From Thiobacillus sp. UBA2186 (GTDB taxonomy: Bacteria; Pseudomonadota; Gammaproteobacteria; Burkholderiales; Thiobacillaceae): a stretch of 5,660 nt of DNA. Within the stretch, counting starts at the first letter, position 1. Each line of letters opens with the position of its first letter. The DNA lies in contig DCVO01000116.1 in NCBI GenBank assembly GCA_002327405.1, forward strand, positions 254 to 5,913, written 5' to 3'. The notes below the pieces were generated by a model. That model did no database searches, was not told the DNA's origin, and saw only the letters and a list, made by a program, of their open reading frames with translations. Both the position numbers and the translations under genes were made by a program. Of this stretch, positions 1-5,660 are shown piece by piece.

Positions 1-624
1 ACGGGCAGCGAGGTGCTGGTCGCCAACAAGCTCTTCGCGACGCTGGACACCACCGTGCGCACGCTTTATCCCGAGGGCGTTCCGCGCGTGCTGGTCAGCG
101 ATACGGTCGGCTTTATCAAGAATCTGCCTCACGGCCTGGTTGCGTCGTTCAAGTCCACGCTCGAAGAGGCGCTGGATGCGTCGCTGTTGCTCCATGTCAT
201 CGATGCCAGCGACCCCGGCTTTGAACGCCAGATCGAAGCCACCGAACACGTGCTGAACGAGATCGAAGCGCAGGACGTGCCGCGCCTGCGCATTTTCAAC
301 AAGATCGACCACGTCGGCGATGCGGCGGCGCAGGCCGAACGCGAAGCCGCGCTGCGCGCCGAGTACCCCGGTTGCATCGTGATGAGCGCGCGCCGCCCAG
401 CCGACGTTGCGATGCTGCACGATGCGATTCTGGCGTTTTTCCAGAAGGATCTGGATGAGGCCGAGCTTTTCCTTCCCTGGTCGGCACAGCAGCTGCGCGG
501 AGAAATATTCTCTCGCTGCAAGGTGCTGGAAGAACGCGCCGACGAGGAAGGCGCGTTCTTCCGCGTCCGCGCCGAGCGGGGGGCACTGGATAGCCTGCGT
601 GAGCAGTTAGGGCAGACAAAGTAA
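1..624 (+). CDS. hflX: HflX-family ribosome-associated GTPase, 3' part (5' end outside window)
   Basis: The frame is open from base 1 to the TAA at 622-624, giving 207 codons, about the C-terminal half of a protein that is 426 aa in E. coli. Visible GTPase motifs are the switch I/G2 segment ATLDTT (37-54), G3 DTVG followed by FIKNLPH (100-132), G4 NKID (298-309) and G5 SAR (385-393). The segment after G3 (LPHGLVASFKSTLEEAL) is diagnostic of HflX within the Obg-HflX superfamily. The HflX N-terminal domain and the P-loop must lie upstream of the window; a GTG at 13 is internal, not the start. Family members bind the 50S subunit and split or rescue stalled ribosomes in a GTP-dependent way. The residue before KLFATLD is Asn where I recall Asp in most homologues. 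The gene ends at a terminator and faces uvrA, so hflK does not follow it as in the hfq-hflX-hflKC order. It could therefore be a second HflX paralogue. Confidence 0.93.
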   Translation, partial: TGSEVLVANKLFATLDTTVRTLYPEGVPRVLVSDTVGFIKNLPHGLVASFKSTLEEALDASLLLHVIDASDPGFERQIEATEHVLNEIEAQDVPRLRIFNKIDHVGDAAAQAEREAALRAEYPGCIVMSARRPADVAMLHDAILAFFQKDLDEAELFLPWSAQQLRGEIFSRCKVLEERADEEGAFFRVRAERGALDSLREQLGQTK

Positions 625-663
625 AGGCAAGGCCGGAATAGCTTTCCCCGTTTGACGAGTTAC

Positions 664-697
664 AAAAAAGCCGCCCCAATGGGCGGCTTTATTTATT
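664..697. terminator. Bidirectional rho-independent terminator between hflX and uvrA
   Basis: A perfect 10-bp inverted repeat, AAAGCCGCCC (667-676) and GGGCGGCTTT (681-690), encloses a 4-base loop CAAT. On the + strand the stem runs into TTTATTTATT, ending hflX transcripts 43 bases after the hflX stop. On the - strand the six A's at 664-669 become a run of six U's, ending uvrA transcripts shortly after the uvrA stop at 709. The convergent layout of the two genes fits a shared terminator. The rest of the 84-bp gap holds nothing else I can recognise. Confidence 0.93.
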
Positions 698-708
698 GCT
701 TGTTTCTT

Positions 709-3534
<2,826 letters not shown>

Positions 3535-3586
3535 TTGGACGGCTAAAGCAACTTGGGCAACCTGTTAATATACGGCATTTCCTGAT
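3535..3586. promoter_or_regulatory. Divergent uvrA / MFS-ssb promoter region with AT-rich core
   Basis: This 52-bp gap must hold the start signals of both divergent units. Its only AT-rich patch is at 3565-3572. Read on +, TGT-TAATAT (3563-3571) is an extended -10 (TGn plus a 4/6 hexamer) without a convincing -35; it would start RNA near 3578. Read on -, TATATT (3567-3572) is a 5/6 match to the -10 and would give uvrA a leader of about 25 bases; no -35 is visible. The overlap suggests the two polymerases compete for one site. No Shine-Dalgarno is seen before either start. These assignments are by eye. Confidence 0.5.
3562..3575. promoter_or_regulatory. Possible degenerate LexA (SOS) operator
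   Basis: The motif reads CTGT-TAATAT-ACGG on + and CCGT-ATATTA-ACAG on -. The proteobacterial LexA consensus is CTGT-N8-ACAG with an AT-rich centre. One half-site is perfect (CTGT/ACAG) and the other has one mismatch (CCGT for CTGT), but the spacer is 6 rather than 8 bases, which would misplace the half-sites on the helix. It overlaps both candidate -10 elements, where a repressor would act. E. coli uvrA and ssb are LexA targets, which is the reason for looking here. It may be a decayed box, a site for a different repressor, or chance. Confidence 0.25.
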
Positions 3587-4978
3587 TTGGCTCCTCCCTT
3601 GGAAATCCCCGACAAACTGACCTCCGCCGAGAAGCGCGCCAGCATTGGCTTGGCCTCGATTTTCGGACTGCGCATGCTGGGCATGTTCCTGATCCTGCCG
3701 GTATTCGCGCTCTATGCCCCCACCCTGCCGGGGGGCGGCGACCATTTCCTGGTCGGCATGGCGCTCGGCGCCTACGGCCTGACCCAGGGGTTGCTGCAAC
3801 TGCCTTTCGGCATGCTGTCCGACCGCATCGGGCGCAAGAAGGTGATCGTGTTCGGCCTGGTGGTGTTCGCGCTGGGCAGTTTCGTCGCTGCCTTCGCCAC
3901 CAATATCTACTGGGTGATCTTCGGCCGCGTGATCCAGGGCGCTGGGGCGATTTCCGCCGCGGTGACCGCGCTGCTGGCCGATCTCACCCGCGAGGAGCAC
4001 CGCACCAAGGCCATGGCCATGATCGGCATGACGATCGGGCTGACCTTTGCGCTGTCGCTGGTGTTCGGCCCGCTGCTGAACCATGCCATCGGCGTGCCCG
4101 GCATCTTCGCCCTGACCGGGGTGCTGGCGCTGCTGGCGATATGGGTGATGAAAAGCTATGTGCCCGAGCCCGCCAGGACGCATTTCCACGGCGACGCCGA
4201 GGCCAATCCCGCGCGCCTCAAGGATGTGCTGAAAGACCCCCAGCTGTTGCGCCTGGATTACGGGATTTTCGCGCTGCATGCGGCGCAGATGGCCATGTTC
4301 GTGGCGGTGCCGGTGATGCTGGCGAAAGGCGCGGGGCTGACGCCCGACCATCACTGGTGGGTGTACCTGTCGGTGCTGCTGCTGTCTTTCGTGTTCATGC
4401 TCCCGGCCATCATCATTGGCGAAAAGCGCGACAAGCTGAAGCCGGTGTTCGTCGGCGCGGTGGCGCTGATGCTGGTGGCGCAACTGAGCCTGATGGGCGT
4501 GCAGTCCTCGTTGTGGGGGCTGGGCGCGGCGCTGCTGGCGTATTTCGTGGCCTTCAATGTCCTGGAAGCCAGCCTGCCCTCGCTGATTTCCCGGCTGGCG
4601 CCGGCGAGTGCCAAAGGAACGGCCATGGGGGTTTACAATACGGCACAGTCGCTGGGCTTGTTCGTCGGCGGCGCCCTGGGCGGCTGGCTGGCGCAGCGCT
4701 ACGGTTTCGGCGCGCTGTTCGCCTTCTGCGGGGCGCTGATGGCGGTCTGGCTGCTGATGGCGCTGGGCATGCGCCCGCCGCCCGCCGTGCGCACCCGCAT
4801 GTACCGGGTGGAAGGACTGAACGAGGCGCGCGCGGCGACGCTGAGAAGCGAGCTGGCGGCGCTGGCGGGGGTAAGTGAAGTGGCGGTCATGGCCGATGAG
4901 GGCATGGCCGTGCTGAAAGTGGCGAAAAGCGGCTGGGACGAGGCTGCCGCCATGCAATTGATCAAGGGGGAAACATAA
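3587..4978 (+). CDS. yajR: YajR-like MFS transporter with C-terminal ferredoxin-like (YAM-type) domain
   Basis: This 463-aa protein resembles E. coli YajR (454 aa) from end to end, as I recall that sequence: SLRMLGMF-like first helix, YGLTQ near 63-67, motif A GMLSDRIGRKK (75-85) in the TM2-TM3 loop, the DLTREEHRTKAMA stretch (132-144) after TM4, and KGTAMGVYNTAQSLG (343-357) before TM11. Twelve hydrophobic helices are visible, roughly at 21-43, 55-76, 87-105, 108-130, 143-161, 171-189, 225-246, 258-279, 287-303, 308-329, 346-369 and 373-394. Residues 403-460 form a soluble tail with a beta-alpha-beta-beta-alpha look, matching the cytoplasmic YAM domain of YajR. It is probably a proton-driven drug or metabolite exporter of the inner membrane; its substrate is unknown. 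The start is uncertain: a TAA at 3566 blocks extension, no ATG or GTG lies before TM1, and TTG at 3587 or 3599 are the best choices, both without a Shine-Dalgarno. It ends flush against ssb. Confidence 0.93.
   Translation: MAPPLEIPDKLTSAEKRASIGLASIFGLRMLGMFLILPVFALYAPTLPGGGDHFLVGMALGAYGLTQGLLQLPFGMLSDRIGRKKVIVFGLVVFALGSFVAAFATNIYWVIFGRVIQGAGAISAAVTALLADLTREEHRTKAMAMIGMTIGLTFALSLVFGPLLNHAIGVPGIFALTGVLALLAIWVMKSYVPEPARTHFHGDAEANPARLKDVLKDPQLLRLDYGIFALHAAQMAMFVAVPVMLAKGAGLTPDHHWWVYLSVLLLSFVFMLPAIIIGEKRDKLKPVFVGAVALMLVAQLSLMGVQSSLWGLGAALLAYFVAFNVLEASLPSLISRLAPASAKGTAMGVYNTAQSLGLFVGGALGGWLAQRYGFGALFAFCGALMAVWLLMALGMRPPPAVRTRMYRVEGLNEARAATLRSELAALAGVSEVAVMADEGMAVLKVAKSGWDEAAAMQLIKGET
4964..4970 (+). 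promoter_or_regulatory. Ribosome binding site of ssb, inside the transporter's last codons
   Basis: AAGGGGG ends 8 bases before the ssb ATG at 4979 and lies within the Lys-Gly codons at the transporter's C-terminus. It is the clearest Shine-Dalgarno in the window. With the stop and start codons abutting as TAAATG, ribosomes finishing the transporter are placed directly on ssb, which suggests translational coupling. Confidence 0.8.
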
Positions 4979-5461
4979 ATGGCATCGGTCAACAAGGTCA
5001 TACTCATCGGCAACCTCGGGCGCGACCCGGAAATCCGCTACATGCCGTCGGGCGACGCGCTGGCGACGCTATCGGTGGCTACCACCGATAGCTGGAAGGA
5101 CAAAAGCGGCGAGAAGCAGGAGCGCACCGAATGGCACCGCGTTTCCATGTTCGGCCGGCTGGCCGAGATCGCCGGGGAATACCTCAAGAAAGGCTCGCAG
5201 GTTTACATCGAGGGCCGCATCCAGACCCGCAAGTACACCGACAAGGACGGCGTGGAGAAATATTCGACCGAGATCGTCGCCAATGAGATGAAGATGCTCG
5301 GCGGCCGCAGCGGCGCGGGCATGAGCGGCGGCACCGCCGACATGGACAGCGCGCCGCGCGCAGCCGGCCGGCCGGCAGCCTCGGGCGGCGGTTCCTCTGC
5401 GCCGGCCAGGGCGCCGGCCGGCGGCGCTTTCGACGACCTCGAAGACGACATACCGTTCTGA
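4979..5461 (+). CDS. ssb: Single-stranded DNA-binding protein (SSB)
   Basis: This 160-aa protein binds and protects single-stranded DNA in replication, recombination and repair, normally as a tetramer. The OB fold covers about residues 1-108, beginning MASVNKVILIGNLGRDPE. DNA-stacking aromatics are W39, W52 and F58; Tyr (Y86) takes the place of E. coli W88 in TRKYTD. Residues 109-149 are a Gly/Ala/Ser/Pro-rich disordered linker, and the chain ends in the acidic tip FDDLEDDIPF that recruits partner proteins. The start is fixed by homology and by the ribosome binding site at 4964-4970. The gene begins on the base after the transporter's stop, so it probably depends on the promoter upstream of 3587, at least partly. 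An internal ssb promoter within the transporter gene cannot be excluded. A perfect hairpin lies in codons 30-38, and a 12-bp tandem repeat lies in the linker. Confidence 0.98.
   Translation: MASVNKVILIGNLGRDPEIRYMPSGDALATLSVATTDSWKDKSGEKQERTEWHRVSMFGRLAEIAGEYLKKGSQVYIEGRIQTRKYTDKDGVEKYSTEIVANEMKMLGGRSGAGMSGGTADMDSAPRAAGRPAASGGGSSAPARAPAGGAFDDLEDDIPF
5068..5092 (+). repeat. Perfect 11-bp inverted repeat (hairpin) inside ssb
   Basis: The left arm GCTATCGGTGG (5068-5078) and right arm CCACCGATAGC (5082-5092) are exact reverse complements around a 3-base loop CTA. The repeat falls in codons 30-38 (T-L-S-V-A-T-T-D-S), in a conserved part of the OB fold. No U-run follows, so it is not a terminator. 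It could form a stable mRNA hairpin about 90 bases into the ssb reading frame. Its function is unknown and it may be chance. Confidence 0.85.
5399..5422 (+). repeat. 12-bp tandem repeat in the ssb linker
   Basis: GCGCCGGCC occurs at 5399-5407 and again at 5411-5419, a 12-base period encoding Ala-Pro-Ala-Arg then Ala-Pro-Ala-Gly. A related palindromic GCCGGC run lies at 5363-5376. Both fall in the disordered linker of SSB, which tolerates length change, so replication slippage is a simple explanation. Confidence 0.6.
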
Positions 5462-5479
5462 GCGCCAAACCACCCCTAC

Positions 5480-5485
5480 TATAAT
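5480..5485 (+). promoter_or_regulatory. Candidate -10 box for the TonB-dependent receptor gene
   Basis: TATAAT is a perfect -10 hexamer in the 29-bp gap after ssb. The best -35 is TTCTGA at 5456-5461 (3/6 match, 18-base spacer), overlapping the ssb stop. The ATG at 5491 begins only 5 bases after the hexamer, so RNA would start at or within the start codon. The promoter is thus either leaderless or a chance match in an AT-rich gap. There is no hairpin between ssb and this gene, so read-through from ssb is also possible. Confidence 0.45.
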
Positions 5486-5490
5486 AAAAA

Positions 5491-5660
5491 ATGAAATTGC
5501 GGAGATGGGGGTGGGCCTTGGCTGCGCTGGCCTTGCCGGCGCACGCCGTCACGCTTACCGAAAGCGATTTCTTTTCCGAACTGCCGGTGGTGCTGTCGGC
5601 TTCGCGCCTGGCGCAGCCGCTGGGGCAGGCGCCGGCGGCCGTCACCGTCATCGACCAGGA
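5491..5660 (+). CDS. TonB-dependent outer-membrane receptor, 5' part (3' end outside window)
   Basis: An ATG at 5491 opens a frame with no stop through the window edge: 56 full codons plus two bases. The N-terminus is a clear Sec signal peptide: positive start MKLRR, hydrophobic WGWALAALALP, and a probable cleavage site after Ala-His-Ala (residue 19). The mature start continues with ELPVVLSASRLAQPL (30-44), then QAPAAVTVIDQ (46-56). This matches the TonB box and the beginning of the plug domain in TonB-dependent receptors (the pattern V-V-[TS]-A-S-R-x-x-Q-P-L, then P-A-A-V-T-V-I). Such proteins are outer-membrane beta-barrels that import siderophores, cobalamin or other ligands using TonB-ExbBD energy. 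The substrate cannot be told from this fragment. The start was chosen because it gives an ideal signal peptide; no Shine-Dalgarno precedes it, only a run of A's. Confidence 0.85.
   Translation, partial: MKLRRWGWALAALALPAHAVTLTESDFFSELPVVLSASRLAQPLGQAPAAVTVIDQ

Noticed and set aside
3535..3600. A sigma-54 type promoter suggested by TTGG and TGG runs in the divergent region.
   Set aside because: No pair of GG and GC elements with the required spacing (TGGCAC-N5-TTGCA type) is present.
4141..4878. A 245-codon + strand frame inside the transporter gene.
   Set aside because: It is an out-of-frame shadow of the transporter, rich in Gly, Arg and Ala, with no membrane segments or motifs.
5479..5500. 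A possible Fur box (ATAAT and GAAAT elements) before the TonB-dependent receptor.
   Set aside because: Only one hexamer fits the GATAAT-type pattern well, the rest is a run of A's, and there is no dyad. The evidence does not support iron control.

Overview
The window is GC-rich (low to mid 60s per cent by eye) and densely coded. Protein sequence and gene order point to a betaproteobacterium, perhaps of the Nitrosomonadales/Gallionellales or Rhodocyclales kind. This placement is inferred from the betaproteobacterial look of UvrA, SSB and the transporter, not from a marker gene. I see no mobile element, tRNA, rRNA or CRISPR. The region is mostly conserved housekeeping DNA, and I did not find a convincing new multi-gene system. 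The points worth a second look are regulatory and structural.

Layout: (1) 1-624 (+) is the 3' half of an HflX-family GTPase gene whose start lies outside the window. (2) 625-708 is a short convergent gap holding a strong bidirectional terminator hairpin (667-690). (3) 709-3534 (-) is a complete uvrA for nucleotide excision repair. (4) 3535-3586 is a 52-bp divergent promoter region with an AT-rich core and a LexA-like but mis-spaced motif. (5) 3587-4978 (+) is a YajR-like MFS transporter with a C-terminal ferredoxin-like domain, apparently starting at TTG. (6) 4979-5461 (+) is ssb; its ATG directly follows the transporter's TAA, so the two are very likely co-transcribed and translationally coupled. 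A perfect 11-bp inverted repeat lies early in ssb. (7) 5462-5490 is a 29-bp gap with a perfect TATAAT. (8) 5491-5660 (+) is the 5' end of a TonB-dependent outer-membrane receptor gene, cut by the window edge.

How they work together: uvrA and ssb are both DNA-damage genes. In E. coli they are divergent neighbours under LexA control. Here the same divergent logic is kept, but an MFS transporter gene sits between the shared promoter region and ssb. The HflX GTPase (ribosome splitting and rescue) and the TonB-dependent receptor (outer-membrane uptake) look like independent neighbours. The first is insulated by the terminator; the second probably has its own promoter.
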